Shown here piece by piece: positions 51,005 through 61,660 of a stretch of 64,000 bases of DNA; position 1 is the stretch's first letter, and the number at the start of each line of letters is the position of its first letter. The notes under the pieces were generated by a model, which was not told where the DNA came from, searched no databases, and was given only the letters and a program-made list of their open reading frames with translations. A program made the translations under genes and the position numbers. This DNA comes from Hippasteria phrygiana (lineage: Eukaryota > Echinodermata > Asteroidea > Valvatida > Goniasteridae): positions 62,001-126,000 of the forward strand of contig JAZGUH010000088.1 in the NCBI GenBank assembly GCA_037893225.1. The letters run 5' to 3'.

Positions 51005-51097
51005 CTGCTAAACAGTGAAAAGAGAGAAAAGATAAACAATTTAACAGCAAAACAAACTTCCCTTAGTAAGAGAAAGGACTTTTTTATGAGTATCGCT

Positions 51098-51505
51098 CAG
51101 CACAATGCCAAAAGGCCACTCAAGGTGTAGGTTAAAAGACAAGACAGGAATCAAGGGGATAACACGTACGCCCTTTCTATTGACATTTCGTTTGAATTGT
51201 GATTATAGGTTGAAGGGAAGCAGGTTACATACAGGTAAGGAGTTCCAAAGAGAGGCAGTACGAGGAAAAAAACTTGAAGAGTATCTCACAGTACTAGCCT
51301 TTGGAACAACAACAACAGTGAAAGGATGTGCAAGTGAGACAGCCAGGCGAGTGCTCACAAGTCCCAAATGTACCGTATCAAAACCCGACTTTAGCTGACT
51401 TGCAGCACGCCGACTTGAATGTTTATATAGTATTGGCATAAATGACAACGTAGTTGCAGGCAGTGTTCTTACTTTGTGGGAATCAACATACACATGAAAT
51501 AACAA
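51098..51505 (-). pseudogene. LINE reverse-transcriptase tail fragment
   Basis: The minus-strand frame at 51,203-51,505 ends in YSSSFFPRTASLWNSLP, the conserved C-terminal tail of CR1/L2/Jockey-type LINE reverse transcriptases. The 3' part (51,098-51,125) matches the 'AAAAGGCCACTC' segment seen next to other LINE tails here. It is 5' truncated, and the BEL/Pao element starts immediately beside it. Confidence 0.65.
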
Positions 51506-51508
51506 AAA

Positions 51509-51936
51509 TGTTACAGACAGAATTTGACACTTGTAACAAGTTTAGTTGATTTGCATATTATAGCATTGAGGGCGCTGTCAGTCTAGTTGATTTGCATAAA
51601 TGATAACATTTGAGGGCGCTGCTTGATTGGGTGTGGCTTTAAACATGCATGACCATATACACACATGCTTTGAACATGCAAGTACATTGTAGACACACTT
51701 TGCAGAACTACATGTATGCTATGACACTACTTCTGTACTTGGACATTTACATTTGACATCCTTTGGAAGCTCAGCAAAATTGAACCTTGCTTGCTACCTA
51801 CATGTATTTGCTACAGACTTGCTACCTGACACACCTGTGTGAATTGTTAATGGAATAAACCATCAAGACAACTGAAGCATGAGTTTCAAACTGAGCTTAA
51901 CACTGTTTTAAATTACTGTAACATTTGGAGGTTACA
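51509..51936 (+). repeat. 5' LTR of the BEL/Pao element
   Basis: Begins TGTTACAGACAG and ends GGAGGTTACA. A polyadenylation signal AATAAA sits at 51,854. Two short internal repeats (GTTGATTTGCAT...GAGGGCGCTG) lie near the start. No clear tRNA primer-binding site is recognisable right after it. Confidence 0.93.
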
Positions 51937-51976
51937 TCAGTTCAATTTTGATGGCTTTTCTGCGACTCAAAGCAAC

Positions 51977-54900
51977 ATGGCAACGAGTGACACTGAAGTT
52001 GATGATGGTGCTGTTGTGCTTGCGAATTTGAAGACACAACGGGCTCGTCTCAAGGCAAATGTTACCAGGATCAAGAATCAAATCAAAGTTTTGATGAAAG
52101 ACCCAGAAAATCATGAACTTGTTTCTGATTTATCAAAACGATTGGATCAACGCTTTGACGAGTTCATGGTTATGCAAAGAACATTCCTTCGACTTCTGTC
52201 TGATGAAGATGACATAAAGAAGGCGTTGAATTATCAGAACATCGTCGTAGCAGAAATAGTGGAGATGCGCGAACAACTGGAAAGCTACGAACAACGAACG
52301 ACATCACAGATCAATGAACAACTTCAAGATTCAGTTCAGCCTTCAGACTCTGTTAGTTCAGTCAGTAAGCACCACTCTTCTACCAGTGCCGCCCCTACGG
52401 TTTCTACGACTGTATCTAGCGCAAGGCTTAAAGCTACTGCTGAGAGGGCATCTTTGGAGGCACAAGCAGCTGCTGAGATGAAGAGACAAGCTCTCGAGGG
52501 TGACGAACTTCGACTTGAGCTCAGACACAAAGAAGACGAGCTTAAACTTCGTCAACGCCGTCGTCAGATGGAACTACAAACCAAAATCGCAATGGCTGAA
52601 GCTGTTGAAAGGACTTATGCTGAAGCTCAAGAACAAGAGGCACATTCGGTACGTTTCATGCAGTCAACTCCACGTAATTTGGATGACAAACAACGAACAG
52701 GACCGACAGGTCACACACAAACGACACGGATGCCTGATATGAGTGCCGCTAAAGATGCTGCTTATGCTTACCCAGAGTTTAGACGACGCTCATGCAACTT
52801 ACCTTCAACTATAGCAACCAATGACCAGGTGGGAGATGTCTTAGTGCAAATGCTCAATAACAGTCACTTACAGCAGCAGTCTTTGGTCGAAACTCTTCAG
52901 TTACCAAAAACCGAGCTGATGACCTTTGATGGGGATCCTGTTAAATATTGGATGTTTATTCGTGCCTTCGAGAACATTGTCGACAAGGAAACAATTGGTG
53001 ACGGTGCAAAGCTTGCTAGGTTGATGCAGTATTGTACGGGTACAGCTAGGAAGCTTATACAGTGCTGTGCTGTGAAGGAGCCCAGGGAAGGTTACCATCT
53101 GGCGAGAAAGCTGCTTCAGAGCCGATTTGGAAATGCCTATGACATCTCGGATGCATGGATTAGCAAGATTGTTGGTCGTCCTGCTGTTACTGACAATAAG
53201 GGATTATTGGAGTTTTCTGATGAGCTGAGAAATTGTCGCGAGACATTGCAGACGATGGACAAGCTTGGGGAATTGAATAATCGGCAGAGCTTAGCTAAAA
53301 TCGTTGAGAAATTGCCGTTTGACCTTAGGAGGAGTTGGCTGAAAAAGGTTCACCATATTAAGTTCATTGAAATGAGGCTTCCCACAATTGATGACGTGTT
53401 GGTGTTTGTGTCCATAGCAGCAGAGTGTGCCAATGATCCGGTGTTTGGCAAACTACTGAGTGAAAATCGACCTGACAAATCGCACGGGAATACTCAGCCG
53501 AAGGAAAATTGGAAGAACAAGCCTCGTACCAGCTTTAATACTCAAGTGGAGCAGACTTTATCTCGGAAGACTACTTCATATGATCGCCAGTCTCGGCCAA
53601 TGCAGAAACCTAAGCTAGGTGGAGAGGTTTCTCGTCCTGATGCAATCTTCGCTGTATGTCCATATTGTGCTGAAAGGCACGACTTGTTTGGCTGTAATGG
53701 TTGGAAGGCTTTGAAAGTTACAGATCGTCTGAAGTTTGTACGCAGCAACCAGCTTTGTGTAAATTGCCTTAGGCGAGGACATTATGCACGTGACTGTGAG
53801 AGAGCTACTGTGTGTACCGTGCCCAGTTGTGGTCTCAGGCATACAAAGTTTCTACATCTAACTCGTAGCGGGAATTCGACATTGACAAACACGGGAAACA
53901 AACCTATGACATCTTGGTCAGTAGATGCGCCAGCATTTGTCAGCACAAATTCAGGTACTTCCGGTAATGTGACATGTACCATCACTGGGGCCGGAGTTGG
54001 CAAGGTGGCTCTACCTATTGTCCCCATAAAGGTGAGAGGTAAAGGATCCACAGACTACCTCACTACCTATGCACTTCTTGACACTGGGTCGACGCAGACA
54101 TTTTGTTCAGAGGCTTTGACGAAAGAACTCAGAATTTTGGGCAGGCATGACACTGTGAAGCTCACAACACTGGATGACCACGACACATTCATTGATACCT
54201 TTGTTGTCGACTTGGAAGTCACGGACATCGATGATGAAAATATGTTAGTCATGACTAATGTTTTGACCAGGCCCAAAATATGTGTCAACCCTGATTGCCT
54301 AGTCACACAGGAGGAGATTAGTACATGGCCACATTTGCGGGATATTATGCTGCCTGATGTCAACCCTAATGATGTACTCCTAATCATTGGGCAGGATAAT
54401 CCCTCTGTGATGATCCCTAAAGAAGTTCGTGAAGGCGGTTTTGGAACACCCTACGCCACCAAGACCATTCTGGGATGGACGCTTAATGGACCAGTCAAGT
54501 CGGGGCCCAAGAACCAAGTAACTTCACACTTTATTGATGCCGACATCAGTCTTCAACGTCAGGTCGAGAAGTTCTGGCTGATGGAGAATCTTGGGGGTTG
54601 TGATACCAGCATGTCCGTGAGCGACAGAAAAGCAGTAGCTGTATGGGAACAGTCTATTCATCTGGAAAATGGACATTATTCAATGGACATTCCATTCAAG
54701 ACAAGGCCACCCTGTCTCCCTGATAACAAGGCTATGGCAGAACATCGCTTGCGTCTACTTGGAAGGAAATTGATGAAGGATCCAGCCATGAAAGACGAAT
54801 ACACTTTGAGCATCAATGAATTGATGAATAAGGGCTATGCTGAAGAAGTGCCACCAAAGCAGCTTGGGAGAGCAGATGGTGCAGTGTGGTACCTGCCGCA

Positions 54901-57895
54901 CCACCAAGTATTTCATCCGCATAAGCCAGGAAAGCTTAGGATTGTTTTCGATTGTGCAGCCAAGTTCCACGGAATATCACTCAATGATACAGTGCATCGA
55001 GGTCCTGATCTAACCAATAAATTGGTTGGTGTCTTGTTGCGTTTTCGACAGGAACAAGTTGCATTCATGGCTGACATAGAGGGTATGTTTCATCAGGTAG
55101 TTGTCAATATACCAGACCGTGATGTGTTGCGATTTTTGTGGTGGCCCAACGACAGTGTATCTTCTTCACCGAAGGTTTATCGTATGACCGCTCACTTATT
55201 CGGTGGAATGTGGTCCCCCAGTTGTGCTAATTTTGCTCTGAAGCAGACGGCGCAAGACAACATCCACAAGTATGACACGGAAACTGTCAGGACTGTTGAT
55301 AAAAACTTTTATGTGGACGACTGTCTGAAGTCAGTTGCCACTAGTGATGAAGCCATCAGACTCATTGACCAGTTGTGCAGGTTGTTGGAGCTTGGCGGCT
55401 TTAAACTCCGAAAGTGGATTAGTAACTCTCGTGAAGTCCTACAGACAATTCCACAATCCGAGAGATCAAAGACGGTTCTTTCTCTGGATTTGGACAGGGA
55501 GCTCTTACCTACGGAACGAGCCTTGGGTGTTCTTTGGGATGTAGAGAGTGATGTCTTCACATTTGATGTTCATGTGACCAGTAAGCCACTGACACGCCGA
55601 GGACTACTTAGTACAGTCAGCTCGGTGTATGATCCATTGGGTTATGCCAGTCCTTTCATACTTACCGCCAAGATGCTGTTTCAGGAGCTTTGTAGAAGAA
55701 AGGTTGGTTGGGATGACTCAATACCTGATGAGATAGCAAGGCAGTGGAAGAGATGGTTGGCAGACTTACCTCAGCTTAAGTGTCTATCGGTACCCCGTTG
55801 CATCAAACCACGAGGATTTGGAACCAGTGCCACAGTTCAGCTACATCATTTCTGTGACGCTTCAGAGAGGGGATATGGTGCCGTGACTTACTTGCGGCTA
55901 CAAGATACCGACGAAGGAGTAAGTTCTTGCCTGCTTATGGCCAAGGCCAAGTTGGCACCTCTGAAGCAAACCACTATCCCACGTCTGGAACTTGCTGCTG
56001 GTGTTCTCTCCGTCAAACTAGATGAAATGATACGACGAGAGCTGTTGTTGCCACTGCAAGAGAGTATCTTCTGGAGCGACAGTATGATTGTGCTTCACTA
56101 CCTCAGGAATGAGGACAAACGCTACCAGACCTTTGTGGCCAATCGTATTTCTAGGATACTAGAGCTCTCCAAGGCATCACAATGGAGATATGTTGACACC
56201 ATGTTGAACCCGGCAGATGACGTTTCAAGAGGTTTAACAGCGCAGGGGTTGATTGTGAGTGAGCGTTGGGTGCATGGTCCACAGTTCTTGCTCCATGAAG
56301 AATCTCACTGGCCGTGTCAGCCAGATTTCGATACACATGTGTCACCAGCTTTTCTGGAGGTGAAAAGGGATGCTGTCATCTATAGTACCTGCACATCCAA
56401 AGATGAACCAGATGCTTTGAGTAAGCTCTTTGGTCATTTCTCCTCATGGTATCGATTGCGTAAAGCGGTTGCTTGGATACTTCGAGCAAAGGCGATTCTC
56501 CTTCATCGGATTAACAAAGGAAAATCAGTTTTAGAGCCATGTCAGCCACTTGAAGTAGATGAAGTCTCTTCTGCAGAGAAAGCCATAATACGGTATGTCC
56601 AGCAGGTCAGTTTTGATGATGTAAGCCGGAAGTGCCGTTCCTTTCAGAAGTTGTCACCTATGACAAATGAGGGCATCTTGCAGGTTGGGGGGAGACTGAG
56701 CAATGCAGATCTTGCAGACGACGTTAAGCATCCATGGATTTTGCCCAAGCGACATCCTGTCGTATCATTAATCATTAGGCATTATCACCAAATAACAGGT
56801 CATTCAGGGACAGAACGAACACTGGGAGAAATTCGTCAACGCTTCTGGGTCATAAAGGGTCGTTCAGCTGTGAAACAAGTGATCCATAAGTGCATTCCAT
56901 GCAAAAAGAGAAAATCACCTACCTTGACTCAGCGTATGTCTGACCTACCTGCAGATCGTGTAACATATGGGCTGGCACCATTCAGCTTGGTAGGAGTTGA
57001 CATTTTTGGCCCATTTATGGTGAAGCGTGCCAGAAGCCAAGTGAAGCGGTATGGCTGTTTATTTACATGTCTGTCTATGCAAGCAATCCATCTTGAGGTT
57101 TGTCAGACGTTGGACACAGATTCTTTCATCAATGCGCTACAACGTTTCATAAGTCGCCGTGGTAGTCCTATTGAGGTTAGGTCTGACAACGGTACCAACT
57201 TTGTTGGAGGGAACCGTGAGTTACTTCAAGCAATCCAGGAATGGAATCGGGATAAGATTCATGACTACCTACTTCAAAGGGAAATACGTTGGGTATTCAA
57301 TCCGCCAGCAGCATCACACTTTGGTGGTGCTTGGGAGCGGCAAATTCGAACAGTTCGTTCTGTGTTAAGCAGTTTACTCAGTCAGCAAGTACTTTCTGAT
57401 GAAGGACTCCTGACTCTGATGTGTATTGTTGAGGCTATTGTCAATGGAAGACCAATCACCCGACTTTCTGATGACCCACGAGATCCTGCTCCTTTAACAC
57501 CAAATCACCTGCTGCTCCTCCGCTCCGGACCCGAGCTGCCTCCAGGACAGTTTGTAGAGCAGGATGTCTACAGACGAAGATGGCGTCAAATCCAATATCT
57601 TGCCGACATCTTCTGGAAACGATGGCTTAGAGAATATCTTCCATCATTGCAAGAACGTCAGAAATGGCTAAATCCAAAACGCAATGTCTGTGTTGGAGAT
57701 CTCGTGTTGATAAAGCATGAGAACACTCCCCGATACCAGTGGCCCCTGGGACTTGTGGTGACAACTTACCCAGGCAAGGATGGAAAAGTGAGATCCGTAC
57801 AGGTGAAGACCAAGGCTGGGCTGTATCTCCGTCCCATCGACAAACTTTGTCTCTTGGAAGGGAACATGATGGCCCAACAGAACGACAGCTCTTAA
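51977..57895 (+). CDS. gag-pol: BEL/Pao gag-pol polyprotein (1,972 aa)
   Basis: A single-frame polyprotein that copies and integrates the element. Visible in order: a coiled-coil, charged N-terminus (residues 1-220); a gag-like region (about 300-480, starting near MTFDGDPVKYW); cysteine-rich zinc knuckles (about 555-620, including CVNCLRRGHYARDC); an aspartic protease with LLDTGSTQ (about 700); reverse transcriptase (about 980-1,150) with YVDD near 1,110; RNase H (about 1,285 on, FCDASERGYGAV); an integrase HHCC zinc domain (about 1,600-1,645) and catalytic core with VDIFGPF (about 1,673), RSDNGTNF (about 1,735) and GGAWERQIR (about 1,784). The YVDD box and gag-pol fusion without a frameshift fit Pao-like elements. 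The ATG lies 40 bases after the LTR. The ORF has no stops and carries all the catalytic motifs I can check. Confidence 0.95.
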   Translation: MATSDTEVDDGAVVLANLKTQRARLKANVTRIKNQIKVLMKDPENHELVSDLSKRLDQRFDEFMVMQRTFLRLLSDEDDIKKALNYQNIVVAEIVEMREQLESYEQRTTSQINEQLQDSVQPSDSVSSVSKHHSSTSAAPTVSTTVSSARLKATAERASLEAQAAAEMKRQALEGDELRLELRHKEDELKLRQRRRQMELQTKIAMAEAVERTYAEAQEQEAHSVRFMQSTPRNLDDKQRTGPTGHTQTTRMPDMSAAKDAAYAYPEFRRRSCNLPSTIATNDQVGDVLVQMLNNSHLQQQSLVETLQLPKTELMTFDGDPVKYWMFIRAFENIVDKETIGDGAKLARLMQYCTGTARKLIQCCAVKEPREGYHLARKLLQSRFGNAYDISDAWISKIVGRPAVTDNKGLLEFSDELRNCRETLQTMDKLGELNNRQSLAKIVEKLPFDLRRSWLKKVHHIKFIEMRLPTIDDVLVFVSIAAECANDPVFGKLLSENRPDKSHGNTQPKENWKNKPRTSFNTQVEQTLSRKTTSYDRQSRPMQKPKLGGEVSRPDAIFAVCPYCAERHDLFGCNGWKALKVTDRLKFVRSNQLCVNCLRRGHYARDCERATVCTVPSCGLRHTKFLHLTRSGNSTLTNTGNKPMTSWSVDAPAFVSTNSGTSGNVTCTITGAGVGKVALPIVPIKVRGKGSTDYLTTYALLDTGSTQTFCSEALTKELRILGRHDTVKLTTLDDHDTFIDTFVVDLEVTDIDDENMLVMTNVLTRPKICVNPDCLVTQEEISTWPHLRDIMLPDVNPNDVLLIIGQDNPSVMIPKEVREGGFGTPYATKTILGWTLNGPVKSGPKNQVTSHFIDADISLQRQVEKFWLMENLGGCDTSMSVSDRKAVAVWEQSIHLENGHYSMDIPFKTRPPCLPDNKAMAEHRLRLLGRKLMKDPAMKDEYTLSINELMNKGYAEEVPPKQLGRADGAVWYLPHHQVFHPHKPGKLRIVFDCAAKFHGISLNDTVHRGPDLTNKLVGVLLRFRQEQVAFMADIEGMFHQVVVNIPDRDVLRFLWWPNDSVSSSPKVYRMTAHLFGGMWSPSCANFALKQTAQDNIHKYDTETVRTVDKNFYVDDCLKSVATSDEAIRLIDQLCRLLELGGFKLRKWISNSREVLQTIPQSERSKTVLSLDLDRELLPTERALGVLWDVESDVFTFDVHVTSKPLTRRGLLSTVSSVYDPLGYASPFILTAKMLFQELCRRKVGWDDSIPDEIARQWKRWLADLPQLKCLSVPRCIKPRGFGTSATVQLHHFCDASERGYGAVTYLRLQDTDEGVSSCLLMAKAKLAPLKQTTIPRLELAAGVLSVKLDEMIRRELLLPLQESIFWSDSMIVLHYLRNEDKRYQTFVANRISRILELSKASQWRYVDTMLNPADDVSRGLTAQGLIVSERWVHGPQFLLHEESHWPCQPDFDTHVSPAFLEVKRDAVIYSTCTSKDEPDALSKLFGHFSSWYRLRKAVAWILRAKAILLHRINKGKSVLEPCQPLEVDEVSSAEKAIIRYVQQVSFDDVSRKCRSFQKLSPMTNEGILQVGGRLSNADLADDVKHPWILPKRHPVVSLIIRHYHQITGHSGTERTLGEIRQRFWVIKGRSAVKQVIHKCIPCKKRKSPTLTQRMSDLPADRVTYGLAPFSLVGVDIFGPFMVKRARSQVKRYGCLFTCLSMQAIHLEVCQTLDTDSFINALQRFISRRGSPIEVRSDNGTNFVGGNRELLQAIQEWNRDKIHDYLLQREIRWVFNPPAASHFGGAWERQIRTVRSVLSSLLSQQVLSDEGLLTLMCIVEAIVNGRPITRLSDDPRDPAPLTPNHLLLLRSGPELPPGQFVEQDVYRRRWRQIQYLADIFWKRWLREYLPSLQERQKWLNPKRNVCVGDLVLIKHENTPRYQWPLGLVVTTYPGKDGKVRSVQVKTKAGLYLRPIDKLCLLEGNMMAQQNDSS

Positions 57896-58190
57896 ACTAG
57901 GATTGAGCCACTAGAAGATACATTGAGAAGTTTCAGTGCACTGGACAAGGACAGTGAACATTTATTTGCCATCTACCAACATCCTGATGGGTGTCTTGTT
58001 GAACTGTAAAAGGTTCACATTTTGTAAACGGCAATTAGTCATCAATTATAATTAATGTAATTAATTGTATGATTGATTGATTGATTGATTGATTGAGTTC
58101 ATGATTTGGTGGTGGGTTTTATGAATTTCGATGACACATGAAATTTAAATTCTGCCATTGTTTAGATAATGTCTTGATATAACAAGAGCA
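57896..58190 (+). other. BEL/Pao 3' untranslated region
   Basis: About 295 bases between the ORF stop and the polypurine tract. AT-rich, with a short GATT tandem repeat at 58,071-58,096. No ORF. Confidence 0.7.
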
Positions 58191-58203
58191 TTAGGGGCCG
58201 GAA
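58191..58203 (+). promoter_or_regulatory. Polypurine tract of the BEL/Pao element
   Basis: A purine-rich stretch (AGGGGCCGGAA) directly precedes the 3' LTR, the expected place for priming plus-strand DNA. Confidence 0.6.
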
Positions 58204-58631
58204 TGTTACAGACAGAATTTGACACTTGTAACAAGTTTAGTTGATTTGCATATTATAGCATTGAGGGCGCTGTCAGTCTAGTTGATTTGCATAAATGATA
58301 ACATTTGAGGGCGCTGCTTGATTGGGTGTGGCTTTAAACATGCATGACCATATACACACATGCTTTGAACATGCAAGTACATTGTAGACACACTTTGCAG
58401 AACTACATGTATGCTATGACACTACTTCTGTACTTGGACATTTACATTTGACATCCTTTGGAAGCTCAGCAAAATTGAACCTTGCTTGCTACCTACATGT
58501 ATTTGCTACAGACTTGCTACCTGACACACCTGTGTGAATTGTTAATGGAATAAACCATCAAGACAACTGAAGCATGAGTTTCAAACTGAGCTTAACACTG
58601 TTTTAAATTACTGTAACATTTGGAGGTTACA
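58204..58631 (+). repeat. 3' LTR of the BEL/Pao element
   Basis: 428 bases, the same length and, reading base by base, the same sequence as the 5' LTR. AATAAA at 58,549. Confidence 0.93.
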
Positions 58632-58729
58632 AAACCTGTTAAAGTTTGAGCTCAACCCGTCAACTGAGTCAGAACAAAATAGTGTAAACCGGTCTGTTTT
58701 AACAGTGTACGCAGATCGCTATCTCTACA

Positions 58730-59600
58730 ACTCTACAAGTCATCAGTAAACAACACCATGGTACGCCGAGCCTACAACACCTGCGACCAGGCCAGCCTAG
58801 GTCAAGAATTCCACCACATCAAGACATCACTCAAGCTCAACGGATACAACAGAGTCATCACCCCAACAAGCCCAAGCCCACCACCCCACCTGAACAGCGC
58901 CCTCAATTCAAGTCTACAGTCACACTACCATACATCGGTCACCTCTCCCACAAGCTACAACGCATCTTCAGCCATGCGCTAATCAATGTCAACCACACTA
59001 GCACCAGACAAGATCCAAGCTCAACTATACAGACACACAAGGACAAACAAGACCCAAACACCAAGGCAGGCGTCTACCGCATTCCCTGTGAATGGGGTAA
59101 GGTATACATCGGAGAAACCGGCAGAGACCTCAACACAAGACTCAAGGAACACCAAGCACACGGCAGGAAAGGGGAAATAGACAAGTTAGCAATCATCAAA
59201 CACTCACACGAACACATAGTCGTACTTCCCTATACTCGCGAGGACAATGCTTTGTGTTTCCTATTCTTCCTTTAATATAACCCAACCCCATAGACTAAGC
59301 ACGTACCCTTACGTTCGAGGACCGATTTTAACAAAAGACCGTCTCTCGAGGACAAGAAAGATTCTTTTGTATTTCCTTTCTCCCCTTGTCCTCGAACGTA
59401 GTACAGTACAAGAACACACACACCGCATCAACTGGAACCAAGCCAAGATCATCGCCTGAGTCACATTCTGGCACCCAAGAAGCATCAAAGATGGCCGCAA
59501 CAGTTTCTCAAGACATCGGATTCCACATCAACGACATCTGGTCCCAACTCCCCAAGCACCGCACATCCTACACCCACGCCACCTAACAAGCTACTGCCAC
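58730..59600 (+). pseudogene. Penelope-like retroelement, C-terminal RT and GIY-YIG fragment
   Basis: The plus frame from about 58,755 reads LVRRAYN-like sequence followed by EFHHIKTSLKLNGYN, typical of the end of the PLE reverse-transcriptase region. After a frameshift, the frame at about 58,910-59,220 reads VTLPYIGHLSHKLQRIFS and AGVYRIPCEWGKVYIGETGR, a GIY-YIG endonuclease (here VYR..VYIG). The downstream HRINWNQAKIIA and TFWHPRSIK are usual PLE C-terminal segments. It is broken by a frameshift, a stop and a MITE, so it is dead. Confidence 0.85.
59228..59403. mobile_element. MITE with ACGTTCGAGGACA end, copy 2 (inverted)
   Basis: GCGAGGACAATGCTTTGTGT to TTGTCCTCGAACGTAGTAC, the reverse complement of 45,075-45,248. 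It splits the Penelope-like GIY-YIG fragment. Confidence 0.75.
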
Positions 59601-59770
59601 ACCCCAACGCACACAACAGCATCCAGTCGTCACACCCGACTAGGCAACCCAGAAGGCATAAAAGAGCTGCAGCAACTCCACATCACTCCTGAGCACGGAC
59701 AGAGTAAACTGTCCGAAACGTCGAGTTACGCACTCATCCCGGTTCTTTTCAGAAGCACACATAATTCCTA
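59601..59770 (+). repeat. Probable PLE 3' end
   Basis: Contains GAGCACGGACAGAGTAAACT and GTCCGAAACGTCGAG, a motif (CTGAxGA...CCGAAACGTCG) often seen at the 3' side of Penelope-like and related elements. The boundary is not defined. Confidence 0.5.
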
Positions 59771-60129
59771 GGAGAGATTTATTTCACATGGTGTTACCCG
59801 CAATCTCAGTCTTTCTTGTATCGCACCCACCATGCAAAGCTTCAAATCGTATTTATAGGTCTAATTAATTTAATGTCCCAGCGAAATGATGTCTTCGACA
59901 GGTTCTCGTTAATTAAATCCACGAGGGTTACAGAGGAACACAGCAAACGGGATGGGGGCGAAACATTTTGTAACTTCACATTGGTTTTCTGTTGAAAAAG
60001 TTTTAAAAATTACTGTAGGTTCTACTGTTCTTTACTGTAAATGAACAGAGCGGAAGAATATAATCTACGACTCAAAAACAGCAGATTTTGTAATGCTAAC
60101 TGAAAAATAATCTATTTTTAAAGTGAGGA
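59771..60129. other. AT-rich intergenic or intronic segment
   Basis: No ORF, exon module or repeat recognised. Confidence 0.4.
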
Positions 60130-60270
60130 AAGAAAACTGGCAGGAGCGGGAATCGAACCTACGACATCCGGAATACCGTACCGGCGCTCTACCAATTGAG
60201 CTATCTTGCCCTATGTTGGCGGTCTCCCAAATTGTCAGTATCTTTGTTCGGGTGGGCGCTAGTCAGAAGA
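60130..60270 (-). mobile_element. tRNA-derived SINE, minus strand, truncated
   Basis: The tRNA-like head at 60,138-60,211 has A and B boxes on the minus strand, plus the leader ending in the GCGCCCACCCGAACAAAGAT motif. Upstream sequence beyond about 60,270 is lost. Confidence 0.75.
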
Positions 60271-60619
60271 AAAATAATTTATTGTAAATATACAGAGATT
60301 TTTTAACAGTCGCCATACAAGCTTTTCACATCGTTGATTATTAAAATGCTGCAATCCCTCGTTCGGTTTTAACAAACGAAAAGTGAAAATATAATAAATG
60401 ATGTGACCGGTAACGTCAACAGCACCAGCATCGGTAAAGCCTGACGTGCAATCGCTTCGAGCACGGTCCAGATACAGCATGCTATATACAGAAAATAGTT
60501 TCCTCCCCGAAACAAATTTCTCTCCCTTTTTCTTGTGAAGGAAATTTTATAAGAGAACCTACAGAGATTTGAAACAAAATTCTGAAGGTTTCCGAAAATT
60601 ATACGAAAAAAATGTGACA

Positions 60620-60969
60620 TTAAAGGTAGTATACATACAACATTTGCTTTTGTTGTAATTTTCAGAAATGAATTGATTTGGTATTTTTTTGTATTTTTAT
60701 AGTCTGGTTCCCTGACCCTACTTCAGACAAAACGAAGCAATTTGTAGACGTGTGGGAATTATCAAGGCAGGGAACTAGACTATTTCCAACTCTTGTCGGC
60801 CGCCAATCGCTGGAAATTGACACAAAAATTCCACTTTTCTTGCGAATGACAGCACACCAGGTGCCATGATTTCACAGGATGCTTGAGACTATAGAGTCAA
60901 GTAAGGTATTCCATAATAATTCAGTAGTTTGATTTTTTGAGGTTTGCAAATGTTGTACATTACCTTTAA
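60620..60969. mobile_element. TTAA-flanked element, TTAA-AGGTA family, uninterrupted copy
   Basis: 350 bases, ends TTAAAGGTAGTATAC...TACCTTTAA, with CAACATTTGC inverted inside each end and an inner palindrome beginning TAGTCTGGTTCCCTGACC. TTAA targets are used by piggyBac and Kolobok elements. No transposase is present. Confidence 0.75.
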
Positions 60970-61574
60970 ATTAGATCCCCCAAAATGTGTTACCCCAAAC
61001 AAATTGTCTAGCCCCCAAATTTGTTGGTCTACAGCCGTGCCAGGCACGCATACTTTAATCTCCGGCAACATCTTGATAAAACTGAAATCAAATATATTTA
61101 AAAGACGAATACCTTTTCTAAAAAAGGCCACGAGATGTGGAGATTTTCCTCTGGAACTCTAAGAATTCCCGAGGAATAACATTTCGGTACACCCACAGGT
61201 GCCATTCCGAGACAAAACAATTGCCTAGCTGCTTTGCTTCTTACATTGCCTCCTCAAGGATGGAAAAGCGCGCCACGGATTATATCACGGAGCAAACAAA
61301 TATACACAGGAATCTCTTGAGCTTAATCGTAAAGTGCTGCCCGCGGTATGAAGCGAAAAACAAATTCAACATGCCGAGATTTCATCGAACCCCATCGGGA
61401 TGTAGATTCAGCGGATAGCGTTCAACGCGACGTGATGCCATGCAGTTTATAATTCAAGTCGCGGTATTTCTGCAGACAGAATCCAGCCGGACCATAATAA
61501 AAAAATGTACAATCGATCTCAGAAACCATGAAGCCTGCTCAAAAAATTGTGTGAAAAATACAATAATGTAAACT
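60970..61574. other. Segment with no recognised feature
   Basis: Short open frames on both strands (such as 61,137-61,418) show no domain. No cysteine-rich module on the minus strand, so no fibrillin exon is supported. Confidence 0.4.
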
Positions 61575-61660
61575 TTAATAGCAGGTTCGAATCCCGCTGT
61601 TGCCTGTTTTCTTTGTTCTTTTTGAAAATTAATTCAAACTATATACGCACTAGTCCCTGA
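61575..61660 (+). repeat. SINE 3' fragment
   Basis: AGCAGGTTCGAATCCCGCTG (B box) followed by the CTTTGTTC...TTTGAAAAT tail. The 5' half is absent. Confidence 0.6.

Larger units (their letters stand above)
51509..58631 (+). mobile_element. Complete BEL/Pao-type LTR retrotransposon
   Basis: A 7,123-base element with two 428-base LTRs that look identical by eye, one long gag-pol ORF and TG...CA ends. An A-rich sequence flanks both sides, but I cannot define a clean target-site duplication. It lies antisense to the fibrillin gene, upstream of exon 1 as seen here. Identical LTRs and an unbroken ORF suggest a very recent insertion and probable competence. No envelope-like ORF is visible. Confidence 0.95.

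Noticed and set aside
61137..61418. Possible upstream fibrillin exon or host gene
   Set aside because: No EGF, TB or signal-peptide pattern on the minus strand, and the plus frame has no domain.
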